From a virus: a DNA stretch of 26,560 bases. Numbering within the stretch: the first letter of the stretch is position 1; each line of letters begins with the position of its first letter. Made by a program: the position numbers and the translations under genes. This document shows, in pieces, positions 14,701 through 23,232 of the stretch. A model generated the notes under the pieces. The model did not search any database, was not told the origin of the DNA, and was given only the letters and a program-made list of their open reading frames with translations. The stretch is from positions 1-26,560 of IMG/VR virus record IMGVR_UViG_3300047276_000163. One strand, written 5' to 3'.

Positions 14701-15856
14701 CTTCTGGATCAAGACCTTCAAGTTTACTGTAGATGTTGCTTTCTTCTTCAAGAAGCTGACCCATCTCTTCTTGACGAACCTTGCTCCATTCAGCTGAAAC
14801 AATAGCATCATCCTTGGCAATCTTTTTACCAAGTTCATCAGCAACTCTAACCGTTTCTTCAGCACCAGCCTTTAGGGCTTCTTCTTTCGATCCGCCCTTT
14901 GCCAAAATTGATTGAGCCACATTACGCCCAGCTTTCAAACCAGGAATAACAGCATTACCAATAGCATTAAGAGGACCACCTTCAAGCATGGAATTGAATC
15001 TATTTAAAATTGGATCCGCATATTTATTAGTGGCCAATCCAAAGGCCCAGGAATCTTGATATTGTTCAGGAACCAAGTTCTTGATTGACTCACTTACATT
15101 ACCATCTTTTGTGGTAGTAAGAAAGAAGTCAGCAACCGCACCGGGTACAAGATCTTCAAGGGCAATACGCTTTGCTTGTGCTCCAAGACGTGCTGCGCCT
15201 TTAAGACCAGCAGGTACTGGAGTGGTCCCAAGCTTACCACCAGGCAAACTACGGGCAGCCTTAGCACCAATATACAAAGCCAGAATGTTACTGGCAGCAA
15301 CACCAAGATCTGATTTAGGGCCAACACCAAGATCAGCACGAGCCCGCTTAAAATCTGGATCCCACGGATTCTTACCTAAATTAGCAGTAAGATTCAAACC
15401 GACTTGAGTGGCTAGTTCAACTGGACCCTCAATCAGCTTAGCACCAGCACCCGCAAGAGTACGGGCAACTTGTCCAACCTGCTTGGTTCCAGGAGCATTT
15501 TTAACGGACAGAATTGCACCAGCACCAGGAGAAATCATCCCAAAAGCTTTTTCAGCAATGGTATTTCCTAGTGATTGATCAGATACAGGTACTTTTGTAC
15601 CAAGAACATTCTTTATTGGTTGAAGAGGATTAACATAGGAAGCTTCCAGCTGCTTGTCCTTTTTGGCTTGTTCTTTAGCCTTACGCTGCTGTTCAGCTAG
15701 AGCTTTCTTTTTCTTCTCTTCTTCCGCTTTTAATTCTTCGTAAGCCTTGAGTTGTTTGTTTTGTTCCGCACGTTGAACAAAGTCAACATCAGGAACACCA
15801 GTGAGATTGTACTCAGCCATTTGTTTTGTTGGATAAGTTGGCCCCCTCAAGGGCAT
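11789..15856 (-). CDS. Internal virion protein D (T7 gp16-like, 1355 aa)
   Basis: This large core protein is ejected into the cell to form the DNA translocation channel. Length (T7 gp16 is 1318 aa) and position after gp15 fit. The N-terminus is a highly charged helix (AEEEKKKKALAEQQRKAKEQ), not the lytic transglycosylase domain found in T7 gp16. Hydrophobic glycine/alanine stretches (for example TIAEKAFGMISPGAGAILSV) and long helical segments with channel-like character follow. The start is uncertain: the ATG at 15856 has no ribosome site, and the ATG at 15820 (MAEYNLTG) is equally possible. It ends one base into the fibre start codon. Confidence 0.85.
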   Translation of the reverse strand: MPLRGPTYPTKQMAEYNLTGVPDVDFVQRAEQNKQLKAYEELKAEEEKKKKALAEQQRKAKEQAKKDKQLEASYVNPLQPIKNVLGTKVPVSDQSLGNTIAEKAFGMISPGAGAILSVKNAPGTKQVGQVARTLAGAGAKLIEGPVELATQVGLNLTANLGKNPWDPDFKRARADLGVGPKSDLGVAASNILALYIGAKAARSLPGGKLGTTPVPAGLKGAARLGAQAKRIALEDLVPGAVADFFLTTTKDGNVSESIKNLVPEQYQDSWAFGLATNKYADPILNRFNSMLEGGPLNAIGNAVIPGLKAGRNVAQSILAKGGSKEEALKAGAEETVRVADELGKKIAKDDAIVSAEWSKVRQEEMGQLLEEESNIYSKLEGLDPEDDQFKELNRQLTDIQGRQQELNNTIDEAADPNVQYKYWETTGAVKTDSINDVAANQVNLEDGFPGVGKIGIQGSAGRTLTDPAIRSIGIKNTGAEDMLKKYEKDVDVAEIARRSGKTVDQVLTNAARIYSDFQNAIKSYDDQVIDEGQEQLIQRVLRETGDVYRSSKTGYEFASNETLIAAKAIVADLSSDLYLLAKEAEDADVKQLYGANTFDRSVDRLVGVLEMYKTGTQEYGGGLSSLRLSLTKNTFAGEAEMTAREFEVDDAITTRRLRKWATDVKEAYRRGDPEAVDKMRALIRAMVLAGGDPSKTVNFAATAMRMFVKTQTSNFYNSILSGTKTLIRNGSNVYRMVEAPLSMAIAGQWKGDPAVVKAAFAGWSAIGQSTSEAFRVAARTWKTGVPAQASPYRILQDSESLAMLDAMEKTAQTQGEKLAVGFLKAQYRFAEWTSYPSKMLMSMDDAFKNVFARQRIAEMATYKAMTEAKTPTDVADYLKKYTDEYSQYIDPQTGVIKEKGLQQYADIATFQNDPGEGFNNLSRTMETLPYLGPLGKQIVPFIRTPANIFAYQLEQLPLTNRFSKQYQDAMASEDPLRIAEYEGRQAVGAITVAAVTPLAMSGMVTGNYPLDPKERQRWKLLGIKARSVNINGQYISYNTLEPLSNIIAATADIAQLTKLGAVDAAERLTGTLILALAASFTEKSYFSGLQALGEFLTPENWTEKTAMRGLLSAVNNNLPLAGARRALANSMNPYMREFSNEYERTLMNAIPGYALTRPIQIDVLTGKPIGSRGNVGADLLNSMWNANIPFEISPENKDPVAKFLMDIEFAWKDTLEKAPNGQPLNAEQKAFIREAMFKNGLRKELDDLRKLSWVKEDLDNWKNRNLGGMSDVVQSRPRSADAVQQIWDSAKQRAFAQLELNKELGYGQASQDIRKAKYQLEQGNYNLNQPREFGTTDTTGSRQVYDEIINFGNPK

Positions 15857-15876
15857 ATTTATTATAAAGGTTGTGG

Positions 15877-15904
15877 AGGCTCCATCCTCGCAGGGAAAGA
15901 GCCT
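15877..15904 (-). other. Stem-loop between gp15- and gp16-like genes
   Basis: AGGCTC (15877-15882) pairs with GAGCCT (15899-15904), with an inner TCC/GGA pairing closing a 6-base loop on the minus strand. It lies in the 61-base gap just after the gp15-like stop, one of few gaps in the late operon. No U-tract follows, so processing or stabilisation of mRNA is more likely than termination. Confidence 0.45.
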
Positions 15905-15917
15905 TTAGTCCACACAG

Positions 15918-18497
15918 TTAGCCGTCATTAGTTAGAAACTTAACAGCATTACGATAATGTCCACCTTTTGTAAGGCTGGGAAGGGCCCCTCGAACGGAAG
16001 TTCCAAAAGAATCCTTCCAATCAAGTCCACCTTGTTTGATATTCGCTACATTTCCAGTAAGGATAGCAGCATATAGTTCTTGTACCCCATGACCGGGTTT
16101 GACACCACGGGCCTTAAGATATTTAACAACAGGACCAAGCACTTGCTCTTCAAATGATTGGCCTTTTTTCCATCCGTAGGTTTTTTGCTCACTTGGTCCA
16201 AATTGAATCAAACCACGATAAGCACCGCCTGCGCCTCCAGCAATACCTGGATTAAATGTACCACCAGTTTCAAGAGACATAACTGCCGCAAGATCTACAG
16301 GCCTAATACCTAGTTGATCAGCAGCTTGCTTAAGAGCTTGTTGCCTTGAGCCTTTACCGGCAGGCACATCAGCACCAGGTTGATATTGATCCTGAATTGT
16401 TTGTTGTTGCTTAGCCCGTTGAATACGCATACGCAACCTATCACGCTGCTCACCCACAATACGAGGATTGGCAAGACCTTCAGCAGCTGGCCTATCATAC
16501 TTTAGGTTTTCTTGGTATTTCTGAGCAGCAGCATCAGCAGAAGGATTATACTCAAGATTAGGATAATACTTAAGTTGTTTCTGAATAAACTGGGGCCGAG
16601 AAAGACCAGATGCTCGAACAAGAACATCAAAGTCAGCAGAAGGTTGACCACCATTCTGAAGAACATCAAGGTTTAGTCTAAGACGTTCTTCACTAATCAT
16701 GATGTCCCGACGAGCAGAAGCAATCTTAGGAAGCTTACTCAGTACTTGATTGCCTAGATCAAAACCAGTAGGTCCATCAGTTCTAGGACGAACAGGAGCC
16801 AAGCCACGAATACTACCAGGAGTCGGCAGAATGTATTGACCAGTTGCTTTATCTTTACGTGGAGCAAAATCTCCATTAGGACCAAGGGCTGCTTTAATTT
16901 GCTCTTCCATAAAGGTTTGAGCTTTAAAGCGATCCATATCCTTAGATTGAAGTTGCCTCAGCGTAGCAGCACTAGCAGCATCAACAACAGCATTAAGAGT
17001 AGAAGCCGTTTTATCAGTAAAAGCAGCATCAGAGATGCCCATGGCTTTCATTTGATTCCTTAGGTAATCTCTACCAAAAGAAATCATTGTGCTTCTAGGA
17101 GGAAGAGTTTTTTCCAGATCAACGCTAGGCAACAAACCCTTAGCATCTTGAGCGGCTTTATCGCTGATAGCATTGATAGATTTCAGTGCTAACACATCAG
17201 CATAGCTCTTAATGGTTCCCTTTTCAATGGCTTGCATCAAAGCTTCATCGTTCTTGGGATTATAGTTCTTCCCAAGTTCACGTATTTTATTAAGAGCTTG
17301 AGTAGCCTCAGGATAAAGCAACTGACGAGCTTCAAGTTGTTTTACAACGTCAGCATAAAGACCAGGGGAAGGATTGCTTTCGTAAGCATTGACAAGACCA
17401 TTGATCTCTTCAATAGCCGATTCTTCTACTTCTCTAGCCTGTTCTTTAATGGTTCCATTTAGTTTGGAACGCAGTGCTCCAATGTCTTCACCAAACCGAT
17501 CACGTACACCCAAGAGCTGTGGTTGCTCTGGATCAATCAAACTATTCTCATAATTATCAAGAATAGTCTTGGCTAGTTCTGGATCCGAATAACCGAGGGC
17601 TTCAACTTTTTTAAGGATAAGTTGATTGCCCAGTTCATTGGCTTCTTTCCAGTTACCAGTCAACTCATAAGCACGTTTAAAAGTTGACGTTGCAAGAAGT
17701 TGAGCCTGCTCTGGATCTTTAAATCCTGCTAGTTTGTTACCAGTTTCAGCACTAAGAAGATCAAGTCGTTCCTTTTTATTATTAAGAGCAATCTCCTCCA
17801 TGCGATCACTGAGAAGTTTCCCTCTCGATCTGATCATAACAGGAGTTAGATACTCTGATAAAATTGCTGGATTAATACCGGAAATACCAGTCTCACCCAT
17901 AAACTTTTGTAGGCCTGTAGCCCAAACAGCCATAAGTTCTGGCTGAGTCTTTGCTTGAGATGGGGTTATTTCACGTACAGAACCATCTGGTTGAACAATT
18001 GAAATTTTGGTTTCTGTATCCTTGAGGAACGCACCAAGAGAAGATTCAACTTGACCAGCAGCTTGCTGAGTAAGGCCCACGGCTTGACCATAAGCTCTCC
18101 ATCCAGTAGCAGCTGGACTTTGTTGGCGATACGTTTCCGCAGCACCCACATCAGTCTTCTCCATTTCTTTTGCTACAGCTTCATCAGCCATAGCAGCATT
18201 TTCTAGGACTTTGACTTTTGCTTGGTATTTTTGAAGAGCTTGAGGGTTAGGCTGAATGGTTCCATTAAGAACATCAGCAATACCTTTATCAAATTCAGCT
18301 TTAGTATATTCTTTTCCCTTTTGCTGAATGAATTCATTAAGAGTCTTACTAAATCCAGCAAATGATTCTAGATTATCTCTAGCCTGTTCTTGCATCATCC
18401 GAGTCGGATCATATACTTGAACAGGATTAAACCCTAAACTTCTAGTTGTGCCAGTTAATTGAACTTGCTGGCCTCGGGATTCATAAATACTAGCCAT
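15918..18497 (-). CDS. Internal virion protein C (gp15-like) with C-terminal lytic transglycosylase-like domain (859 aa)
   Basis: This is a core protein of the ejection apparatus. Position (after gp14, before gp16) and long helical character fit T7 gp15 (747 aa), but about 110 residues are added. Residues about 718-859 look like a lysozyme-like transglycosylase: LGIRPVDLAAVMSLETGG (predicted catalytic Glu 743), then GAGGAYRGLIQFGPSE, and later VQELYAAILTGN. In T7 that activity sits at the N-terminus of gp16, whose counterpart here lacks it. A Gln-rich linker (AKQQQTIQDQYQPGA) precedes the domain. It presumably opens the cell wall during DNA ejection. Confidence 0.87.
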   Translation of the reverse strand: MASIYESRGQQVQLTGTTRSLGFNPVQVYDPTRMMQEQARDNLESFAGFSKTLNEFIQQKGKEYTKAEFDKGIADVLNGTIQPNPQALQKYQAKVKVLENAAMADEAVAKEMEKTDVGAAETYRQQSPAATGWRAYGQAVGLTQQAAGQVESSLGAFLKDTETKISIVQPDGSVREITPSQAKTQPELMAVWATGLQKFMGETGISGINPAILSEYLTPVMIRSRGKLLSDRMEEIALNNKKERLDLLSAETGNKLAGFKDPEQAQLLATSTFKRAYELTGNWKEANELGNQLILKKVEALGYSDPELAKTILDNYENSLIDPEQPQLLGVRDRFGEDIGALRSKLNGTIKEQAREVEESAIEEINGLVNAYESNPSPGLYADVVKQLEARQLLYPEATQALNKIRELGKNYNPKNDEALMQAIEKGTIKSYADVLALKSINAISDKAAQDAKGLLPSVDLEKTLPPRSTMISFGRDYLRNQMKAMGISDAAFTDKTASTLNAVVDAASAATLRQLQSKDMDRFKAQTFMEEQIKAALGPNGDFAPRKDKATGQYILPTPGSIRGLAPVRPRTDGPTGFDLGNQVLSKLPKIASARRDIMISEERLRLNLDVLQNGGQPSADFDVLVRASGLSRPQFIQKQLKYYPNLEYNPSADAAAQKYQENLKYDRPAAEGLANPRIVGEQRDRLRMRIQRAKQQQTIQDQYQPGADVPAGKGSRQQALKQAADQLGIRPVDLAAVMSLETGGTFNPGIAGGAGGAYRGLIQFGPSEQKTYGWKKGQSFEEQVLGPVVKYLKARGVKPGHGVQELYAAILTGNVANIKQGGLDWKDSFGTSVRGALPSLTKGGHYRNAVKFLTNDG

Positions 18498-18499
18498 AA

Positions 18500-19153
18500 T
18501 TAGAAAGAAGGTCTATAAGTATATGGATTACCAGGAAGCGTAGGAGAGGCTATACCACCAGTATAATTTGATGGAAGACCAGCACCAGGACTTGGTATTG
18601 GGCCTGGTTTAGGCAATGTTCCAGCATTAGGAGCCTTAAATGGAACAGCAGCCATAACTCCACCTAAGGCAGCTCCACCAAGATCAAGTAACAATCCTCC
18701 AACACTAGGCGCTGCAACTCGTTGAGCTGCTGCTTGAGCATTAGCGGATTTTTGTTGATTAAAGATGCTTTCTGTTCCAAAGAAATAATCCTGTTGAGCT
18801 GAAGCTAGGTTGATGCCAAGAGCACCAAGATCTTTACCTTCAACTCGTTGAGCATCCATCAATAATCCACCAATTGATTGACCCATGCGACCAGCAGCTA
18901 AGATACCGCCTTGTGCTTGAAGACGATTAACTAAAAGTTGTTCAGCTTGTTGAGATGCTTTATCCAACTCACCTTTTAACTTAAGTTGTTCTTGTTGATA
19001 AGCTCGGTTAGCAGCTTCTTGATTAAGCCGACGTTGTTCTTGATAGGCACGTTCAGATGCAGCAGCTGCCTGTGATTGCGCTTGATAACCAGCAATAGAT
19101 TGAACAGCACTCAGAAGACCTGTTACAATGCCTACGGCAATAGGTGTACACAT
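18500..19153 (-). CDS. Internal virion protein B (T7 gp14-like, 217 aa)
   Basis: This ejection-core protein forms the outer-membrane channel in T7. The N-terminus is hydrophobic (AVGIVTGLLSAVQSIAGY), followed by a long Gln/Ala-rich helix (AQSQAAAASERAYQEQRRLN) and a conserved NRLQAQGGILAAGRMGQSIG segment typical of gp14 homologues. A second hydrophobic part (VGGLLLDLGGAALGGVMAAV) lies near 150-169, and the tail is Pro/Gly-rich. It overlaps the end of the gp13-like gene by 22 bases and is followed directly by the gp15-like gene. Confidence 0.87.
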   Translation of the reverse strand: MCTPIAVGIVTGLLSAVQSIAGYQAQSQAAAASERAYQEQRRLNQEAANRAYQQEQLKLKGELDKASQQAEQLLVNRLQAQGGILAAGRMGQSIGGLLMDAQRVEGKDLGALGINLASAQQDYFFGTESIFNQQKSANAQAAAQRVAAPSVGGLLLDLGGAALGGVMAAVPFKAPNAGTLPKPGPIPSPGAGLPSNYTGGIASPTLPGNPYTYRPSF

Positions 19154-19608
19154 TTTGTTAATTTAGCAAATTCAACATAAGTAAGATTAGTAGGAGTGGA
19201 TACATAAGATAGCTTTTTAAATCCAAGTATATGAAGCAGTTTCATGTGCATCCTATTTCTTGGATCAGCAATATTATGTAGCATCTCATAGGAGGTCTGT
19301 TGTTCGACCCATTTCTTAGCCTCCTTAAAAAATAGTTTTGGATACGGGCGGACATGTGGTGTAGTTAACATCCAGATGGCTCCGCAATGGGCATCTGTTC
19401 TGGATACCCCCGCCACCCCGCAGATCATTCCATCGGGGTTCCAGAAGGTTACAGGGTTGTCTGAGAGGGCAACAGACAGGACAATAGCATGTTCTAGATT
19501 ATTATGACCTAGACCAATAAGTTCCTGTCTGTCTTCCTCTTGTAGGTTATTAGCTACATAGATAGCATCTAAGCGGCTAGCGGTGTGGATCAGCTGGTTT
19601 GAAATCAT
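19132..19608 (-). CDS. T7 gp13-like protein with GNAT-type fold (158 aa)
   Basis: In T7, gp13 lies between gp12 and gp14 and is needed for the internal core. Its homologues look like acetyltransferases of the GNAT superfamily. Here the strand-turn pattern NPVTFWNPDGMICGVAGVSR, then GAIWMLTTPHVRPYPKLFFK, and the late NRMHMKLLHILGFKKLSYVS (HxLGF-like C-terminal GNAT element) fit. A typical acetyl-CoA loop is not obvious, so activity may be lost. The start overlaps the gp12 stop as ATGA. Confidence 0.83.
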   Translation of the reverse strand: MISNQLIHTASRLDAIYVANNLQEEDRQELIGLGHNNLEHAIVLSVALSDNPVTFWNPDGMICGVAGVSRTDAHCGAIWMLTTPHVRPYPKLFFKEAKKWVEQQTSYEMLHNIADPRNRMHMKLLHILGFKKLSYVSTPTNLTYVEFAKLTKCVHLLP

Positions 19609-22562
19609 AAGGACTGAATGCCTTTATTGTTGTAGGTGCCTTCCCAATCAATAGATGTGAAAGCAGTAGGGAAAGGACTATCAGCAATCAATCTTACCTC
19701 AACCTGATTGCCTTTAGCAAGAATGGGAACTGTGCTTTGGGCATTGCGGATGATAGGCATGTTGTTTGCTTTATAATAGTCAGCATTAATCTGTGGAAGA
19801 TGGAGATCAAACTCATCTCTTCCTTCAGCTTTAACATTAACTCTATATGGGCCAGAGTTATAGCTATTAATCTTAAGCCTATTGATTCTGGGAACATTAA
19901 GAGTATCCTTAACTGCCCGAGATTCATCTTTAACAAAATAGAAGGCAGGCAGTTCAGCTAGGGCTTCATATTTATACCCAACAGCAAATTTAGAAGATGT
20001 TTGATCACCTTCTACTGTTAAGAAATACTTCTGTCCAGCTGGCTTACTATTATCAAATTGAAGAGTTTGTTCTTCAGAAGATCCAGCAATATCAGGATCA
20101 AGATACATAAGAACTGCTTGAAGAGTCGTATCTTCAAATCCATCTTTTACGCAAACATGAGTCAGGTCTGCTGCCGAATCATAAGTAAGAGTTGGATTGT
20201 AATCAAAGAGATCAAGACGAACGTCAATATACTGTCCTTCAAACAAAAGAGATTCACTAGGAGTGTCTGTCAATAAGGACACCGTACTGAGAACGTAATT
20301 GCTACCGTGCTTGGTAACAACATACATGATATCCTGATCAAAGTCAAATGTTTCAACCGTTCCAGGCAACTTCCAACGGAACCAACCCGAGATACGATTG
20401 TCTCCATTTTGAAAGAAACGATAAAGATAAATTGAACTAATTTCCTGTTCACTTAGCATCGCAACTGTTCCAGCTGTTTGCGATACTTTCATATTCATGA
20501 TAGCCGCTGGAATATATGTTGGAATAAGTCTAGTTAGTTCAATAACATCTGGCTTGCCACCTATGTTATCTTTAATATTCATTTCATAAATAGAAGATGC
20601 TTTTTCACCTTCTTCAAGAAACAAATAACTAGGACCAATATCAACAGGAGAAATTCTATCTGTTTGACTATAAGTAGACAAAAGATTTATCTCAGCAGTT
20701 TTTGGTGCAAAAGCTTCTGTGGTTGTTTCCAGAATATACTGACCATTGTCTCCAAACAAAACCAATCCTCTTGGAGCAGGAAGCGCATGCCGCAATCTAA
20801 TGGGTTTAAGACTACTAGCACTGAGGTCAATTGGATCACTATCGACAATAGTAATAACAGTACTTGCAAAGAAATTAAAATAATCTCCTGCTTGAGAACA
20901 AATTACATTTTGACGAGAAGAGAATACCATGCGATTTTTATAAAACGCAATAGCATCTACTGGGTATCCAACAAATGTTGGCATTGGATTTGTTTCAGAA
21001 TCTCCTACTTCTCTTCCTTTCCAAAAGTTAAGCCGAGACGCATCACCCTCAAGGTTCTGTGTATTGACGGTTGTAACTCTAAATACATCATTAGCAGTAT
21101 TAAACACTTGATCAAGTGCTGTGTATCCTTGACCAGCTTGAATAATACTGACACCATCAATCACACCATTTGTAACTTGGATTGAGGTGATGCCTGCCCG
21201 CATTTCATTGTTGATGTTTTGATACGCACTACTTACAATATAAGTGGTATCACCAATAACTAGATTATTTCCATTATTGGAACCGATTTTAGTATCATTC
21301 AAATACCAATCATATCTAGTGGTAGTTGTTGTATATCTATATCTGCCCGATCCGTTTGTAGTTGTTACCGTAACCTTTTTAACATGACTAGATGAAGAAG
21401 CAGCATAGCTATTTGTAACAGTAACTGTTTTTACCTTGGTTACATTAAGTCTAAGGTTTTTACCAGTACCACCTGTTACTTCAAACTGCTCGTTGACAAC
21501 GTGACCACCGCTAACAGCAGATAGAATTGTCACAGCCGTAGGAACGCCAGTAACTGGAGTCGTGCCAGAGCTGGACGTGGCAGATGCTTCGTCAAGTTTT
21601 CGATATGTAAAAGTACCGTTAGCTTCCCTAATAATAACATGAGGCATGGTCTCCTCATTGATATTAAGTACAGTATTAGGAGCTATGGTTTCTTCCCATA
21701 TACCAACACCTGACGTAGTATTGTCACTTGTTCTAAAGATTACCCAATAGTCATCTTGAGTAGCATCAGCAGATCCACTGACTTTAATTTTAAGACCATT
21801 AAGGAATTGCTTTGGAAGTTGAGAAACAGAAGTTACTGATCCTTTAAACGCATCAATGGAAGTACCAGCATTACCACCTTTTGCTTCTAACGAAAAATCA
21901 GCATTATTAACACGTTTAATATGAATGCTATTGCCAACAGCAGTACATGTATATGTAGCACCTGGAATAGCAGCAACTAAGCCATTGACAATGTCTTCAA
22001 CATTAAGTTGGTTTGACGTACCCGAAGTAGTTGCTTCTACTGTGGTATAGCTATAATTTGTTCCATCCAATTTAACGGTATATTTTGATTTATACGCAAT
22101 GGTATTAATCGTAACAAAACCAAATGGACTTTGGGTTGGACTTGAAGTACTTCCTGGTGCTACTACTTTTCTTTTATTAAGAACAAAAATGTAGTCATTA
22201 ATTTGAAGGACTTGAAGATCCTCCATGGCTACATGTTGTGCATAAGTAGTTGCCTCTGCGGCTACAGCATTTAGAGTTTGTTGTACGCCATTGTTGGCAC
22301 TCCAAATCTTAAGGGCACCAGCTTTACTAAATTGCATGATGTACTTTTCTTCATCGTCTCGAAAGACCATGAACCATGTGCCATCAGCAACAGCATTAGT
22401 AAGTTTATTAATTCCTTGAAGTCCCGGACGTTTAATCAGTCCCGTAGCTACATCTGGATAATAGTTATCGCAGACACGAAGTTGATTAGGAAACTTAACA
22501 GTATCAGGTTGCTGAGAAACGCCACCAATGATACTGCTAATCTTTTGAGAAATAGCTGCCAT
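19605..22562 (-). CDS. Tail tubular protein B / nozzle (T7 gp12-like, 985 aa)
   Basis: It forms the distal tail nozzle. The start ISQKISSIIGGVSQQPDTVK and NYYPDVATGLIKRPG (34-48) are the gp12 signature. Later signatures are FYKNRMVFSSRQNVICSQAG and the C-terminal VEVRLIADSPFPTAFTSIDW. It is about 190 residues longer than T7 gp12, largely from a Thr/Ser-rich beta insertion at about 326-498 containing VTGGTGKNL and GVIDGVSIIQAGQGY, related to the GxGY domain of the 179-aa protein. The start shares one base with the gp11 stop (TAATG). Confidence 0.96.
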   Translation of the reverse strand: MAAISQKISSIIGGVSQQPDTVKFPNQLRVCDNYYPDVATGLIKRPGLQGINKLTNAVADGTWFMVFRDDEEKYIMQFSKAGALKIWSANNGVQQTLNAVAAEATTYAQHVAMEDLQVLQINDYIFVLNKRKVVAPGSTSSPTQSPFGFVTINTIAYKSKYTVKLDGTNYSYTTVEATTSGTSNQLNVEDIVNGLVAAIPGATYTCTAVGNSIHIKRVNNADFSLEAKGGNAGTSIDAFKGSVTSVSQLPKQFLNGLKIKVSGSADATQDDYWVIFRTSDNTTSGVGIWEETIAPNTVLNINEETMPHVIIREANGTFTYRKLDEASATSSSGTTPVTGVPTAVTILSAVSGGHVVNEQFEVTGGTGKNLRLNVTKVKTVTVTNSYAASSSSHVKKVTVTTTNGSGRYRYTTTTTRYDWYLNDTKIGSNNGNNLVIGDTTYIVSSAYQNINNEMRAGITSIQVTNGVIDGVSIIQAGQGYTALDQVFNTANDVFRVTTVNTQNLEGDASRLNFWKGREVGDSETNPMPTFVGYPVDAIAFYKNRMVFSSRQNVICSQAGDYFNFFASTVITIVDSDPIDLSASSLKPIRLRHALPAPRGLVLFGDNGQYILETTTEAFAPKTAEINLLSTYSQTDRISPVDIGPSYLFLEEGEKASSIYEMNIKDNIGGKPDVIELTRLIPTYIPAAIMNMKVSQTAGTVAMLSEQEISSIYLYRFFQNGDNRISGWFRWKLPGTVETFDFDQDIMYVVTKHGSNYVLSTVSLLTDTPSESLLFEGQYIDVRLDLFDYNPTLTYDSAADLTHVCVKDGFEDTTLQAVLMYLDPDIAGSSEEQTLQFDNSKPAGQKYFLTVEGDQTSSKFAVGYKYEALAELPAFYFVKDESRAVKDTLNVPRINRLKINSYNSGPYRVNVKAEGRDEFDLHLPQINADYYKANNMPIIRNAQSTVPILAKGNQVEVRLIADSPFPTAFTSIDWEGTYNNKGIQSL

Positions 22563-23161
22563 TATCGTGCGATAGTACGGAACGGAGTATATGAGATATA
22601 GAAATTCTGTCCAGTTTCAACACCAAAGATATTAACAGCAGATGTATCCGTATCGTAAGCAATACAGTTTGACCTTAAAATGGTTTCATCTATCTGATTA
22701 AATTGAACCATTTCCCTAGAACCAACCACACTACCAGCAAACATACGGGTAGCACGTTGGGCAATGTAATCTTGAAATACCTGGGGAAGATCTTCAAAAT
22801 CAAAAAACCATACCACATCACACAGAATAGGTTTATCTGTAGGAAAGGTATAGGTATGTGCAATCTTATCGTAAAGCTTGCCGTTTCTAATTACAGTTTG
22901 ATATTGTTGAACGTTCTCATACTTGTTGTCTGACAATTGTAGAACGTTTTCTGGAATAACAATTTCACCATTAGCAGCAGGAGTAAAAGGATACTTCACC
23001 TCGGTATTGAAGTGCCATCCTTCTCCTTGTACCTCACGGCTAACTGAATCAAGAATAGAAAGAGCAGTAGCAATCTCTGGGTTAGCGATGTCGAGCGACA
23101 CCACTGGCGCCTGCCCGATGCCGGTCAACATTTGGTTGATAGCTTGAAGTTGGGTTGTCAT
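22562..23161 (-). CDS. Tail tubular protein A / adaptor (T7 gp11-like, 199 aa)
   Basis: This is the adaptor ring between portal and nozzle. The length is nearly that of T7 gp11 (196 aa). The signature AINQMLTGIGQAPVVSLD near the start, the central HFNTEVKYPFTPAANGEIV and LPQVFQDYIAQRATRMFAGS are diagnostic. I start at the ATG at 23161 (MTTQLQAIN). An upstream TTG at 23194 would extend the protein into the terminator hairpin and is rejected. It directly follows the capsid terminator, so read-through must supply most of its mRNA. Confidence 0.94.
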   Translation of the reverse strand: MTTQLQAINQMLTGIGQAPVVSLDIANPEIATALSILDSVSREVQGEGWHFNTEVKYPFTPAANGEIVIPENVLQLSDNKYENVQQYQTVIRNGKLYDKIAHTYTFPTDKPILCDVVWFFDFEDLPQVFQDYIAQRATRMFAGSVVGSREMVQFNQIDETILRSNCIAYDTDTSAVNIFGVETGQNFYISYTPFRTIAR

Positions 23162-23177
23162 AATTCGGACAGGTATT

Positions 23178-23213
23178 AAAAGAAAAGGGGCCAACCTTTA
23201 ACAGTCAGCCCCC
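23178..23213 (-). terminator. Intrinsic terminator after the capsid gene (T-phi equivalent)
   Basis: On the minus strand GGGGCTGACT pairs with GGTTGGCCCC over ten positions (three are G-U wobbles) around a 6-base loop, at 23187-23212. The run TTTTCTTTT follows immediately. It starts about 20 bases after the capsid stop. T7 has its terminator T-phi between genes 10 and 11, the same position, where it lowers expression of the tail genes relative to capsid. Confidence 0.88.
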
Positions 23214-23232
23214 ATATTAAAAGGAAAGATCC

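Noticed and set aside
23162-23194. N-terminal extension of the gp11-like protein from a TTG at 23194
   Set aside because: It would be translated through the terminator stem and U-tract, and the ATG at 23161 gives the normal family length and start.
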